From assembly GCA_922989275.2 (NCBI GenBank), contig OV277864.1, positions 682,001 to 746,000 on the forward strand: a stretch of DNA of 64,000 nucleotides, read 5' to 3'. Positions 1 through 11,430 of this stretch are shown in pieces; positions within the stretch are counted from its first letter, which is position 1; every line of letters starts with the position of its first letter. Position numbers and translations under genes: made by a program. Origin of the DNA: Gari tellinella. Taxonomy: Eukaryota; Mollusca; Bivalvia; Cardiida; Psammobiidae. Under the pieces are notes generated by a model that was given only the letters and a program-made list of their open reading frames with translations, did no database searches and had not been told where the DNA came from.

Positions 1-405
1 TGTAATATTAAGCTAATCGGTTTTAACAAAAATTACAACAAACTTGCGAATAAAAACAACAAAGGAAATCAGTCGCATATATCTATATGTATATAGACAA
101 TGAATCGACCAATGGAATTTGATTGGTGTATATCTATATATTATACAAACTGACGGACAGACCGAATGCCACGCTGGACCAACACACGTACAGACCAAAA
201 GACCTATATCAAAATCATTTTTACTATCTCTCTTCCACGGCCTCTGTTTTGCTACAAGGAAAAGTGTCCGATAAAAGTAAACGTGATGCAGAGCCCACAT
301 AATCTTGCGGTCCGACTTCCGACGCATACCTGGGTATCCTACCACGTGACCCCGAGCGATATGCCACCCACCGAAACAAAAATGTAGTCTGGACCCACGA
401 ACCAC
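1..405. other. AT-rich non-coding DNA
   Basis: Short overlapping open frames on both strands show no recognisable domain and shadow one another. I see no gene, RNA or clear repeat here. Confidence 0.5.
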
Positions 406-623
406 TTAACCCCTTCAATGCCAAAATATCATCGGCTTTAAATTGTCGCATTCTGTTAATTTCTCTCAAAATTTAGATTTGAGCACTTTGACTGAAGGGT
501 GTGCTTAATATGAACGTCAAACAGGTTGTGTCCTGATCAGACGCCGAGTAACTCGGCGTCTAATCAGGACACAACCTGCTTGCAAATACGGTTGCACTCA
601 GGGTAAGATAGTGTTAGGGTTAA
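406..623. mobile_element. TTAA-E hairpin MITE
   Basis: The element is bounded by TTAA at 406-409 and 620-623 with ends TTAACCCCTTCA and TAGGGTTAA. Hairpin core 1 lies at 522-578, with arms CAGGTTGTGTCCTGATCAGA and its mirror joined at an ACGCCGAGTAACTCGGCGT centre. It has no coding capacity. TTAA duplication with CCC-type termini is typical of piggyBac-like elements; that assignment is inference. Confidence 0.75.
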
Positions 624-835
624 TACTTGCATAATATTAATTTGAGAGTGGAAGAAGTTTTAATCAATATCCACCATGTATCAACTGCTTATCAGTAACT
701 AACTCTAGATAGGAATGTAAATAAATTATCTTGACTCCTATCAAATATAATGTTGAAAAGATGTAATTATTTCTCAATAAACGCGAATGTGCTAAGACAA
801 TCAGGTTTCCTACAAACTTTGAGAGATATATATAT

Positions 836-837
<2 letters not shown>

Positions 838-866
<29 letters not shown>

Positions 867-1995
867 GAAGAGAGAGAGGACAGACAGACAGACAAACATA
901 CACATAGAGAGACAGAGAGAGACAGAGACAAAGACTGAGACATACAGAGACAGACAGAGACAGAGGCAGACAGAGACAGAGACAGATATAGACTGAGACA
1001 GAGAGACAGACAGAGACAGAGAGAGACAGAGGCAGGCAGTGACAGAGACAGATATAGACTGAGACAGAGAGACAGAGAGAGAGACAGACAGAGACATGGA
1101 CAGAGACAGAGAGATACAGAGGCAGACAGAGACAGAGACAGATAGAGACTGAGACAGAGAGACAGAGAGAGACAGAGAGAGACAGAGAGAGACAAAGATA
1201 CAGAGACAGAGAGACAGATACACAGAGAGAGACAGTGATACAGAGACAGAGAGAGACAGAGACTGAGACAGAGACTGAGACAGAGACAGACAGACAGACA
1301 GAGACAGAGACAAAGACAGACAGAGACAAAGAAAGAGAGACAGATAGATAGAGAGACAGAGAGACAGAGAGACAGAGACATACAGAGACAGAGAGAAAGA
1401 GACAGAGAGAGACAGAGGCAGAGAGAGACGGAGACAGAGAGAGACAGAGAGATATAGACAGAGACAGAGAGACAGAGAGACAGACAGAGACAGAGACATA
1501 CAGAGACAGAGACAGAGAGACAGAGAGAGATAGAGGGAGATACTGAGAGAGAAAGAGAGAGACATAGAGAGAGACATAGAGAGATAGACAGAGAGAGACA
1601 GAGACAGAGACAGAGAGAAGAGACAGAGACAGAGAGACAGAGACATACAAAGACAGAGACATATACAGAGAGACAGAGACAGAGAGACAGAGACAGAGAG
1701 ACAGAGACCGACAGAGAGAGACAAAGAGAGACAATGAGAGAGACAGACAGAGACAGAGACACAGAGAGAGACATAGAGAGAGAGAGACAGAGAGAGACAG
1801 AGAGACAGAGACAGACAGAGACAGAGACATAGACAGAGAGACAGAGAAAGAGAGAGACAGACAGAGACACAGAGAGACAGAGACAGAGACAATGAGGCAA
1901 AGTGCCAGACATAGACAAACAGAGCCAAATTGAGAGACAATAGAGACAGAAAGAAAACAGACAGAGAGACAATAATACAGACAAACACACAGACA
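838..1995. repeat. (GACAGA)n/(GA)n microsatellite, unit 1
   Basis: About 1.16 kb of imperfect GAGA, GACA and GACAGA repeats, almost pure purine plus C on the plus strand. The minus strand reads open in all three frames for up to 451 codons because CT-rich repeats lack stops; the Ser/Leu/Val/Cys composition shows these are not proteins. Confidence 0.95.
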
Positions 1996-2009
1996 TAGAC
2001 ATATATATA

Positions 2010-2165
2010 GATTGAGCAATTAGTAGTTATTGTCGATTTTGGGTAGTTTTAGCGTCGTAGGGTATTTAATTTTGATGTTCGGTATTAAGTATGTTATCCG
2101 GTAGTTTGTAGAGTTATAGGGTATGTACTGTTAGTGTTCGGTATTTAGTGTTTGAACAGACCAAA
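2010..2165. repeat. 20-bp satellite stub, unit 1
   Basis: Degenerate monomers such as GTTAGTGTTCGGTATTTAGT follow the microsatellite. They resemble the long satellite at 5.6-10.1 kb and recur at the same place in the other units (11430-11570 and 16045-16190). Confidence 0.7.
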
Positions 2166-2360
2166 GTGTTCGAATTGAGACCGGTTCTTTTCAAATCAAG
2201 TAAAGTGAAGCGAGTTGTCCCAAGAAAAATACAAACTATAAAGGTTTCTTAACATCTCTAAGTAGCTACATTTCTGGGCTGTCACCATCAACGTGATGTA
2301 TCTATGGTGTTTTTTTTATAAAGTACATATAGGATAAAAAACGCAAGTCATGTAAGATTT
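2166..2360. repeat. Conserved right flank of composite unit 1
   Basis: Begins near GAGACCGGTTCT and includes CATCTCTAAGTAGCTACAT. The same sequence, diverged by substitutions and indels, recurs at about 11580-11790 and 16200-16405, showing that these units descend from a common copy. Confidence 0.8.
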
Positions 2361-2444
2361 CCCGAGTAGTCCAGTGGTTACAGCACTGGTAATGGTACAC
2401 ACGTTTACGCCTTCTCCGCACGGGTTCGATTCCCGACCGTGCTC
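2361..2444 (+). repeat. tRNA-like box, unit 1
   Basis: An A-box-like TAGTCCAGTGG is followed by a B box in CGGGTTCGATTCCCG, the layout of an internal Pol III promoter. No acceptor stem pairs with the 3' CGTGCTC, and the spacing between the boxes varies among copies. I therefore read it as a tRNA-derived SINE head or fossil, not a functional tRNA gene. Confidence 0.65.
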
Positions 2445-2700
2445 AGATATTTTTTCTTTCTTAATGTATCTTCTTTTAAATATATATATAATATATACCA
2501 TGAAATATAAATGATTCAAGAGGAAAGTATTGAAAATATGAAATTATTAAATTTTTATTGTCTTATACATGTATTTGAGAAGGGCAATTAAATAACTTTA
2601 TAGTATGTACCTGTTTGTACATGTATATGGAGGCGTCTGGCATCCATGATAAAAAAACATTTTCTCAGGCAAAATAAGGCAAAATTTGATACTTACTAGT
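2445..2700. repeat. Distal flank of unit 1, with an empty TA-D site
   Basis: Aligns with 13740-14175 in unit 2, for example the shared GTATTGAAAATATGAAATTA. The TA at 2608-2609 corresponds to the site where unit 2 carries the TA-D insertion at 13847-14092. Confidence 0.75.
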
Positions 2701-3055
2701 AAAGTGTTCCCTCCCTACAACGGCCCTCTGAACAACGAGTCCCTCTTTACAACGACGCTTGTCGCAGTTCCCTTAACAGGACAACTATTCTAACGCTTTA
2801 ACTGCTTAAAGTTATCGTTTGCTGTTTTTCTCAAAGTTACATATTTGACATTTTGACAAAACAAAAATTAATGACGAGTGACAAACAGCTTGAACCCAGA
2901 TCAGACGCCGCGTTACGCGGCGTCTGATCTGGATTCAAACAGTTTGCAAATGTAAACCAATTTCCCTCCCTATAACGACACGTCCCTTCGAACAACGCAA
3001 ACAATTTGTGTCTCCCATTGGGTGTCGTTCTAGAGAGGTAACGCTTGTATCAGGA
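2701..3055. mobile_element. G-family hairpin MITE
   Basis: Ends are AAGTGTTCCCTCCCTACAAC and the mirror of CTAGAGAGGTAACGCTT. Hairpin core 1 sits at about 2890-2947 with a perfect CGCCGCGTTACGCGGCG centre. The equivalent region of unit 2 (near 14175-14190) lacks the element, so it inserted after the units separated or was lost there. Superfamily unknown; no coding capacity. Confidence 0.65.
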
Positions 3056-3188
3056 CTTTTATCTGTCAAATACTGCGTTTAAAAAGTTGAGATTAAGGGT
3101 CACTTGGGAGATTAGTTTCTTCTAATTGTGTTACCCTCTTGAAATGAAGTATTTTTCTTTATTATTATTATTTTTATTACTGAACTTA
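3056..3188. repeat. Distal flank of unit 1, continued
   Basis: The segment containing TATCTGTCAAATACTGCG matches 14198-14285, joining unit 1 to unit 2 homology on the far side of the G insertion. Confidence 0.7.
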
Positions 3189-3317
3189 ACCTGGTGTCGG
3201 GAATCGAACCCGCACCGCCTGTGTGTTAAGCAGGTAAACCAACTAGACAACATACCAGCTTGCTCAGAATATATGTGACAATAAGATCGCGAATGAGTTC
3301 GATTATAGTGGAAATCT
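3189..3317 (-). repeat. tRNA-derived SINE fragment
   Basis: On the minus strand a tRNA-like head has an A-box-like TAGTTGGTTTA and a T arm GCGGGTTCGATTCCCG. The anticodon-loop position reads AAC (valine-like), but that stem carries a mismatch, so a working tRNA is unlikely. The body from about 3254 (CCAGCTTGCTCAGAATATAT) recurs from 3559, where it is split by the TA-P insertion. Confidence 0.6.
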
Positions 3318-3557
3318 GGAGCTCGTTTCATAAAACTTAGTACGACAAATTGTGTCGTAAGTCAGATTATAAAAGTCTCAATTATTATTTATTCTCAATC
3401 TGATCCTGTCTTGTTACATCTCTTTGGAACCGTCTTGAAAAGACGATTCCAAAGAGATGTCACACGACAGGATAAGATAGGGAAATCAGAATTTAAATGT
3501 ATATTAAAGTTTTGACTACAACCGTTTTGTTGTACGAAGTGTTATGAAACGGGCCCC
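3318..3557. mobile_element. Palindromic MITE with GGGGCCCGTTTCATAA ends
   Basis: Left end GGAGCTCGTTTCATAA mirrors right end TTATGAAACGGGCCCC. An internal hairpin at 3403-3472 contains CATCTCTTTGGAA and its complement. The element lies between two copies of a roughly 64-bp sequence. A piece of the same family occurs near 28795-28850. GGGCCC-type ends are seen in some PIF/Harbinger-like MITEs, but no clear TSD is visible. Confidence 0.6.
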
Positions 3558-3577
3558 AGACCAGCTGCCTCAGAATA

Positions 3578-3945
3578 CAGTGGGATCCCTCTAAATCGGA
3601 ACCTCTTAATACCAGAATTTTCTCTAAACCGGACAAAAACTTTGGTCCCGTTTCCAATCCTTCTTTATTTTACCCAATACACCATAATACGCCTTTTACG
3701 TCTTTGGTTTATTCTTACACTGAAGTAAAACGTTTTACATTCAAGCAGATGATAGCGGAAAGCAGGTTGAAATAAAGCAGAATGCACCTTAAGACGCATT
3801 CTGCTTTACTTTCAACCTGCTTTAAGTGGTCAGCTATCTTTTATACCAGAAACAAGTGACGTCAAACCCCCTCTAAACCGGAAACCCCTCTAAACCGGAG
3901 ATTTTTGTTGTCCCCACACATGTCCGGTTTAGAGGGGTTTCAAAG
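3578..3945. mobile_element. TA-P (pogo/Tigger-like) MITE
   Basis: A 368-bp element with TA on both sides (3576-3577 and 3946-3947) and ends related to AGTGAAACCCCTCTAAACCG. Its interior carries hairpin core 2 at about 3762-3822. A full second copy of nearly identical length lies at 37796-38164. The uninterrupted target sequence, CAGAATATATGTGACA, survives at 3266-3281. No transposase is present, so the pogo-like assignment rests on the termini and TA duplication. Confidence 0.8.
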
Positions 3946-3950
3946 TATAT

Positions 3951-4147
3951 GTGACAAAAGGATTGCTAATGAGTTCGATTATGGTGGAAATCTGACTAAT
4001 AGATCAGGAGTTATTTGCCAGTGCACTCTAGCAACTACAGTTTTGAATGTACATTTGTATTTGATTACACTTGTACTCAATGTACATGTATAGTAAACGA
4101 GTTATTGAATGTGTTCAGAATGTGTTTAGAATGTGTTCAGATATTCT
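3951..4147. other. SINE body remnant and unique DNA
   Basis: The first 45 bases continue the repeat interrupted by TA-P. The rest contains short direct repeats of GAATGTGTTCAG and no gene signal. Confidence 0.5.
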
Positions 4148-4240
4148 GTGAAAAGTTTTCTCATTTAATTAGTTTCAATCACAATAAATTATATCTATTC
4201 ATCGGTTTACATTATACACAAGTAAATTTCTTTTTCAAAA
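4148..4240. repeat. Left flank of composite unit 2
   Basis: Carries AATCACAATAA, GGTTTACATT and CACAAGTAAATT in that order just before a microsatellite. The same order occurs at 14326-14418 and 16683-16775, so this sequence marks the left edge of a unit. Confidence 0.8.
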
Positions 4241-4593
4241 GAGGGAGAGAGAGACAGGAAGACAGAATGAAAAACAGCGATACAGAGAGAGAGACAGAGA
4301 GAGGCAGACAGACAGACACAGCGAGATACAAAGAGAGACAGAGAGAAAAACAGATAGACAGAGACAGGTAGAGAGAGAGAGAGAGAGACAAAGAGAGAGT
4401 GGCAGAAACTGAGACAGACAGAGATGGAGAGACAGAGATAGAGTTACAGAGATAGAGATACAGAGATAGAGAGAGAGAGAAACCATAGGAGAGACAGACA
4501 GAGACAGACAGACAGACATACTAAAACAGACACTCCACAGACAGACAGCCTCATAGAGAGACAAATAGACAGAAACAGAGAGAGCCAAAAGTA

Positions 4594-4683
4594 ACAGACA
4601 CAGAGGGACAAAGAGAAAACAGACACACACACTATATATATATATAGTGTGTGTGTGTTTTCTCTTTGTCCCTCTGTGTCTGT
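4594..4683. repeat. Palindrome inside the microsatellite
   Basis: ACAGACACAGAGGGACAAAG is followed, across an AT-rich centre, by its reverse complement. The right arm is CT-rich on the plus strand, so a microsatellite segment has been copied in inverted orientation. Confidence 0.85.
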
Positions 4684-4770
4684 ATATATATATGATTTAA
4701 AAAAAATAGATGATGTATTAGGCTTTTTAAAAGCCTAATATATCATCTATTTATTTTAAATCATATATAC
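4682..4770. repeat. AT-rich palindrome
   Basis: Arms GATTTAAAAAAAATAGATGA and TCATCTATTTATTTTAAATC meet at AGGCTTTTTAAAAGCCT. It abuts the preceding palindrome directly, making a two-hairpin block. Confidence 0.85.
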
Positions 4771-5634
4771 AGCTTTTCCCGGTAGTTTCCGGCACAGGGA
4801 GAGAGAGAGAGCGAGAGAGAGAGAGAGAGAGAAACACACACACACAAACACACATAATGACAGACAGACAGACAAAAATAGGTTGGGTTAAACAAAGAGA
4901 GACAGACAGATATAGAGACAGTAAATAAAGGCAGTGAGAAACAAGCAGACCGACAGAGGAGCGAGAGAGAGATGGGGTGTGTGATAGAGAGGGAGAGAAT
5001 GAGAGAGAGAGAGAGACAGAGAGAGAATCATAGAGAGAGAGAATCATAGACAGAGAGAGAGACAGACGTAGACAGAGACAGAGAAAGAAAGTGGCAAAAA
5101 GTCATAGAGAGGGAGAGAGAGAGACAAACAGATATATCAGAGACCGACAAAAGAGAAATATAGAAGTGAGACAGAGACAGCAACAGACAAAATTTGGGAG
5201 GTAAACAGACAGAGAAAGCGAGAAAGACAAAAATGAGAGACAAACATACAAGCAGAGAAAGAGAGAAGCAGAGAGTAGAGAGAGAGAGAACGACAGAAAC
5301 AGAGAGCAGATGGAGACACAAACAGACCGACAGAGGACAGAGAGAGACCGACAGAGAAAGAAACAGAGAGAGACAGTGACACAAAGTGATATAGAGAGAG
5401 ACAGGCAGACACAGACAAAAAGAGAGGGGGGTAGAATATACATTTAGACAGAGACAGAGAGACCTAAACAGAAATATATATACAGAGACAGAGATAGATA
5501 GACAGAGAGAGAGTCAGACAGAGAGAGAAAGAGACAGCCAGAGACAGAGATAGATAGAGGGACACACACTGACAGAGAGAAACATCGACAGAAACAGAGA
5601 GATACAGAGGTATACAGATATCGCTGTAAAAAAT

Positions 5635-8600
5635 GTTAGTTTTGGGGTTTTTAAAATTACTTTTCGGTCTTAAAAGTATTTCTGTAATTTATGTTAGTTT
5701 TGGGTATTAAAAGTTAGTTTTCGGTAGTTAATGTTAGTTTTTGGTATTAAAAGTTAGATTTCGGTAATTAATGTTTGTATTTGGTATTTAGAGTTAGTTT
5801 TCGGTATTTAATGTTTGTTTTCGGTATTTAAACCTAGTTTTGGTAATTAATGTTAGTTTTTGGTCTTAAGAAATAATTTCGGTTATTTAGGGTATTAATA
5901 GATAGTTTTCGGTAATCTATGTTAGTTTCGGGTATTTAAAATTAGTTTTCGGTAATTAATAATAGTTTCGGGTATTTAAATTTGTTTTGGGTCTTTTAAA
6001 TTAATTTCGGTAATTTATGTAAGTTTTGGGTATTAAAAGTTAGTTTTAGGTAATTTATGTTAGTTTTGGGTATTTAAAGAAAGTTTTCGTAATTAATGTT
6101 TGTTTTTGGTATTAATAGATAGTTTCGGTAATTAATGTTAGTTTTGGGTATTTAAAGCTAGCTTTTGGTCTTGAAATTTGATTTCGGTAATTTATGTTAG
6201 TTTTGGGTATTACTAGTTAGTTTTCGGTAATTAATGTTAGTTTCGGGTATTTAAAGTTAGTTTTCGGTAATCAATAATAGTTTTTGGTATTTAAATTTAT
6301 TTCGGTTATTTATGTTAGTTTTTGGTAATAAAAGTAAGATTTCGGTAATCAATGTTTGTTTTTGGTATTTAAAGTAAGTTTTCGGTAATAAATGTTGGTT
6401 TTGGGTCATAAAAGTCAATTTTCGATCATTTATGTTTGTTTTGGGTATTGAAAGTTATTTTTGGTTATTTTTGTTATTTTTGGGTATTTAAAATTAGTTT
6501 TGGGTCATTTATGTTAGTTTTTGGTATTTAAAGTTATGGTTCGGTTATCAATCTTAGTTTTTGGTATTGAAAATTAGTTTTGGGTCTTTGAAATTCATTT
6601 TCGCTAAAAAATGTCAGTTTTGGGTCTTTTAAATTAATTTCGGTAATTCATGTTAGTTTTGGGTATTTAAAGTTAGGTTTCGGTAATTAATGTCAATTTT
6701 GAGTATTGAAAGTTCGTTTAGGTTATTTTTGTTAGTTTCGGGTATTTAAAATTAGTTTTGTGTCCTTAAAGTTAGTTTTCGGTCATTTATGTTAGTTTTG
6801 GGTATTTAATGTAAGTTTTGGGTAGTTTTGTTAGTTTCGGGTATTTAAATTAGTTTTGGGTCCTTAAAGTTAGTTAAGGGTATTTAAAGTTAGTTTCGGG
6901 TATGTCAAATTTGTTTAGGGTAATTAAAATTAGTTTCGGGTATTTAAAATTAGTTTAGGGTATTTAAAGTTAGTTTCGGGTATTTAAAATTAGTTTAGGG
7001 TATTTAAAGTTAGTTTTGGGTTATTAATGTTAGTTTCGGGTATTTAAAATTAGTTTTGGGTCTTTGAAATTCATTTTCGCTAATAAATGTTAGTTTTAGG
7101 TCTTTTAAATTAATTTCGGTAATTAATGTTAGTTTTGGGTATTTAAAGTTAGGTTTCGGTAATTAATGTCAATTTTGGGTATTGAAAGTTTGTTTTGGTT
7201 ATTTTTGTTAGTTTCGGGTATTGAAAATTAGTTTTGGGTCCTTAAAGTTAGTTTTGGGAGTTTAACGTAAGTTTTGGGTAATTTTGTTAGTTTCGGGTAT
7301 TTAAAATTAGTTTTGGGTCCTTAAAGTTAGTTTAGGGTATTTAAAGATAGTTTCGGGTATGTAAAATTAGTTTAGGGTAATTAAAATTAGTTTCGGGTAT
7401 TTAAAATTAGTTTAGGGTAATTTTTATTAGTTTCGGGTATTTAACGTTAGTTTCGGGTATTTAAAATTAGTTTCGGTTATTTAAAATTAGTTTAGGGTAA
7501 TGAAAATTAGTTTCGGGTATTTAAAATTAGTTTAGGGTATTTAAAGTTAGTTTCGGGTATTGAAAATTGGTTTCGGGTATTTAAAATTAGTTTAGGGTAA
7601 TTTTTATTAGTTTCGGGTATTTAAAATTAGTTTCGGGTATTTAAAGTTAATTTTTGGTTATTAATGTTAGTTTCGGGTATTTAAAATTAGTTTTGGGTCC
7701 TTAAATTTAGTTTAGGGGATTTAAAGTTAGTTTCGGGTATTTAATATTAGTTTTGGGTAATTAAAATTAGTTTAGGGTATTTAAAGTTAGTTTCGGGTAT
7801 TTAAAGTTAGTTTCGGGTATTTAAATTTAGTTTAGGGTATTTAAAATTAGTTTTGGGTCTTTTAAATTAATTTCGGTAATTTATGTTAGTTTTGGGTATT
7901 GAAAGTTAGGTTTCGGTAATTAATGTCAATTTTGGGTATTGAAAGTTTGTTTTGGTTAATTTTGTTAGTTTCGGGTATTTAAAATTAGGTTTGGGTCCTT
8001 AAAGTTAGTTTTCGGTCATTTATGTTAGTTTTTGGGAATTTAATGTAAGTTTTGAGTAGTTTTGTTAGTTTCGGGTATTTAAAATTAGTTTTGGGTCCTT
8101 AAAGTTAGTTTAGGGTATTTAAAGTTAGTTTCGGGTATTTAAAATTAGTTTCGGGTATTTAAAGTTAGTTTTGGGTTATTAATGTTAGTTTCGGGTATTT
8201 AAAATTAGTTTTGGGTCTTTGAAATTCATTTTCGCTAATAAATGTTAGTTTTAGGTCTTTTAAATTAATTTCGGTAATTAATGTTAGTTTTGGGTATTTA
8301 AAGTTAGGTTTCGGTAATTAATGTCAATTTTGGGTATTGAAAGTTTGTTTTGGTTATTTTTGTTAGTTTCGGGTATTGAAAATTAGTTTTGGGTCCTTAA
8401 AGTTAGTTTTGGGAGTTTAACGTAAGTTTTGGGTAATTTTGTTAGTTTCGGGTATTTAAAATTAGTTTTGGGTCCTTAAAGTTAGTTTAGGGTATTTAAA
8501 GATAGTTTCGGGTATGTAAAATTAGTTTAGGGTAATTAAAATTAGTTTCGGGTATTTAAAATTAGTTTAGGGTAATTTTTATTAGTTTCGGGTATTTAAC

Positions 8601-10125
8601 GTTAGTTTCGGGTATTTAAAATTAGTTTCGGTTATTTAAAATTAGTTTAGGGTAATGAAAATTAGTTTCGGGTATTTAAAATTAGTTTAGGGTATTTAAA
8701 GTTAGTTTCGGGTATTGAAAATTGGTTTCGGGTATTTAAAATTAGTTTAGGGTAATTTTTACTAGTTTCGGGTATTTAACGTTAGTTTCGGGTATTTAAA
8801 ATTAGTTTCGGGTATTTAAAGTTAATTTTGGGTTATTAATGTTAGTTTCGGGTATTTAAAATTAGTTTTGGGTCCTTAAATTTAGTTTAGGGGATTTAAA
8901 GTTAGTTTCGGGTATTTAATATTAGTTTTGGGTAATTAAAATTAGTTTAGGGTATTTAAAGTTAGTTTCGGGTATTTAAAGTTAGTTTCGGGTATTTAAA
9001 TTTAGTTTAGGGTATTTAAAATTAGTTTTGGGTCTTTTAAATTAATTTCGGTAATTTATGTTAGTTTTGGGTATTGAAAGTTAGGTTTCGGTAATTAATG
9101 TCAATTTTGGGTATTGAAAGTTTGTTTTGGTTAATTTTGTTAGTTTCGGGTATTTAAAATTAGGTTTGGGTCCTTAAAGTTAGTTTTCGGTCATTTATGT
9201 TAGTTTTTGGGAATTTAATGTAAGTTTTGAGTAGTTTTGTTAGTTTCGGGTATTTAAAATTAGTTTTGGGTCCTTAAAGTTAGTTTAGGGTATTTAAAGT
9301 TAGTTTCGGGTATTTAAAATTAGTTTCGGGTATTTAAAGTTAGTTTTGGGTTATTAATGTTAGTTTCGGGTATTTAAAATTAGTTTTGGGTCTTTGAAAT
9401 TCATTTTCGCTAATAAATGTTAGTTTTAGGTCTTTTAAATTAATTTCGGTAATTAATGTTAGTTTTGGGTATTTAAAGTTAGGTTTCGGTAATTAATGTC
9501 AATTTTGGGTATTGAAAGTTTGTTTTGGTTATTTTTGTTAGTTTCGGGTATTGAAAATTAGTTTTGGGTCCTTAAAGTTAGTTTTGGGAGTTAAACGTAA
9601 GTTTTGGGTAATTTTGTTAGTTTCGGGTATTTAAAATTAGTTTTGGGTCCTTAAAGTTAGTTTAGGGTATTTAAAGATAGTTTCGGGTATGTAAAATTAG
9701 TTTAGGGTAATTAAAATTAGTTTCGGGTATTTAAAATTAGTTTAGGGTAATTTTTATTAGTTTCGGGTATTTAACGTTAGTTTCGGGTATTTAAAATTAG
9801 TTTCGGTTATTTAAAATTAGTTTAGGGTAATGAAAATTAGTTTCGGGTATTTAAAATTAGTTTAGGGTATTTAAAGTTCGTTTCGGGTATTGAAAATTGG
9901 TTTCGGGTAATTAAAATTAGTTTCGGGTATTTAAAATTAGTTTAGGGTATTTAAAGTTAGTTTCGGGTATTTAAAATTAGTTTTGGGTATTTTAAGTTAT
10001 TTTCGGATATTTAAAATTAGTTTAGGGTAATTTAAAGTTAGTTTTTGGTTATTAATGTTAGTTTGGAGTATTTGAAATGAGTTTTCGGTAATTAATGTTA
10101 GTTTAGGTATTATCGGGATTGAATT
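5635..10125. repeat. 20-bp satellite array with higher-order structure
   Basis: About 4.5 kb (roughly 220 monomers) of TTAGTTTCGGGTATTTAAAA and variants such as TTAGTTTAGGGTATTTAAAG. The 5' third is diverged; the rest is regular. G lies almost only on the plus strand. Monomers like these occur as short stubs at the same place in the other composite units, so this array looks like a local expansion. No reading frame. Confidence 0.95.
7020..9999. repeat. Higher-order repeat of the 20-bp satellite
   Basis: The diagnostic variant CATTTTCGCTAATAAATG occurs at 7072, 8227 and 9412, giving periods of 1155 and 1185 bp. Blocks of dozens of variant monomers recur in the same order with few differences; the longer second block carries about one extra monomer. 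This is higher-order organisation as described for centromeric satellites in other animals. Confidence 0.85.
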
Positions 10126-10180
10126 TAGCACAATGTTTGACGTCCACATCATGGTTTTATGAAATACAAACAGAGATATA
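10126..10180. repeat. Junction of satellite with unit flank fragment
   Basis: ATGGTTTTATGAAATACAAA at about 10151 matches the conserved right flank (for example 11742-11761) and then runs straight into a microsatellite. This suggests a recombination breakpoint joining two partial units. Confidence 0.55.
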
Positions 10181-11029
10181 TAGAGAGAAGGGTGATATAC
10201 AGACGGACAAACAGACGGAAACAGACAAGACAGAGAGACAGACATACAGATATAGAGAGGGAAAGACAAAGAAAGAGAGAGAAAAAGAGAGAGATAGACA
10301 GACAAAGACAGAAAAATTGAAAGAAAAACACAAACACAGAGAAAGAGAGAGAGACAGAGCGAGAGATAGAGCGACAGTCAGAGACAGCCAAAGAGAGAAA
10401 CAGAGATACAGAAACAGAAATACAGAGAGAGAGAGAAACAAATATAAAGAGACAGAGAGAGACATAGAGAGAAACAAACATACATGCAGATATAAAGAGA
10501 GAGACAGACAGAGTGACAGACAGGCAACGCTAGAAACAGACAGAGAGACAGAGGCAGAGAGACATAGATAATAGAAACACATAGAGAGAAAGAAGGACAG
10601 ACAACAAACAGAGACAGACAGGCAATGTGATAGCCAAAGAAAGGCAGGAAGACAACAGAGAGAGACAGAGAGACACACACAGACAGAGAGACAGAGACAG
10701 AAACAACCAGAAAGACAGACACAGAGAGAAACAGAGAGAGATACACACAGAGCGACAGAGAAAGAGTAGGAAAGAGAGAGAAAGAGAGATAGCGTTATAG
10801 ACAGAGGCAGAGAGACAGATATAAGAGAAACACATAGAGAGAAAGAAGGACAGACAACCAAACAGAGACAGACAGCCAATGTGATAGCCAAAAGAAAGGC
10901 AGAAAGACAACATAGAGAGATAGAGAGACACACAGACAGAGAGACAGAGACAGAAACAACCAGAGAGACAGACACAGAGAGAAGCACAGAGAGAGATACA
11001 TTGTACACCTAGCGACAGAGAAAGAGGTG

Positions 11030-11063
<34 letters not shown>

Positions 11064-11430
11064 TAGAGAGAGTTATAGACAGAGGCAGATAGAGACACAG
11101 AAATAAAGAGACAGAAATAGAGAGACACAGAAAGAGAGAGACACACACAGACCGACAGAGAAAGAGGTGGAGAGAGAGAGAAAGAGAGAGAGATAGAGTT
11201 ATAGACAGAGGCAGATAGAGACACAGAAATAAAGAGACAGAAATAGAGAGACACCCAGAGACAGACAGACATTGACAGACATTCAGGCAGACAGAGAGAG
11301 ACAGAGAGAGACAGAGAAACTGAGAAACACATAGAGAGACACAGAGACATCGAACCAGAGGGAGACAAAGTGTGAGAGACAGATAGAGAGACAGACATGA
11401 AGACAAACATACAGACATAGATAGATAGAT
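10180..11430. repeat. GA/GACA microsatellite, unit 2b
   Basis: Purine-rich microsatellite containing larger internal duplications: about 10559-10765 is repeated at 10813-11030 with 255-bp spacing, and a segment around 11055-11125 is repeated around 11190-11255. The 3' end (11150-11430) matches 15735-16045 of unit 3. Confidence 0.93.

Larger units (their letters stand above)
4241..5630. repeat. GA/GACA microsatellite, unit 2a
   Basis: Imperfect purine-rich tandem repeats of about 1.4 kb, interrupted by two adjacent palindromes at 4594-4770. Overlapping minus-strand frames are low-complexity artefacts. Confidence 0.93.

Noticed and set aside
3190..3250. tRNA-Val(AAC) gene on the minus strand
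   Set aside because: The anticodon stem has a mismatch and acceptor pairing is not convincing; it continues into a dispersed SINE body.
5635..10125. CRISPR array or telomere
   Set aside because: Monomers are contiguous without unique spacers, and the TTAGGG-like portion is embedded in a 20-bp unit. This is satellite DNA in a eukaryote.
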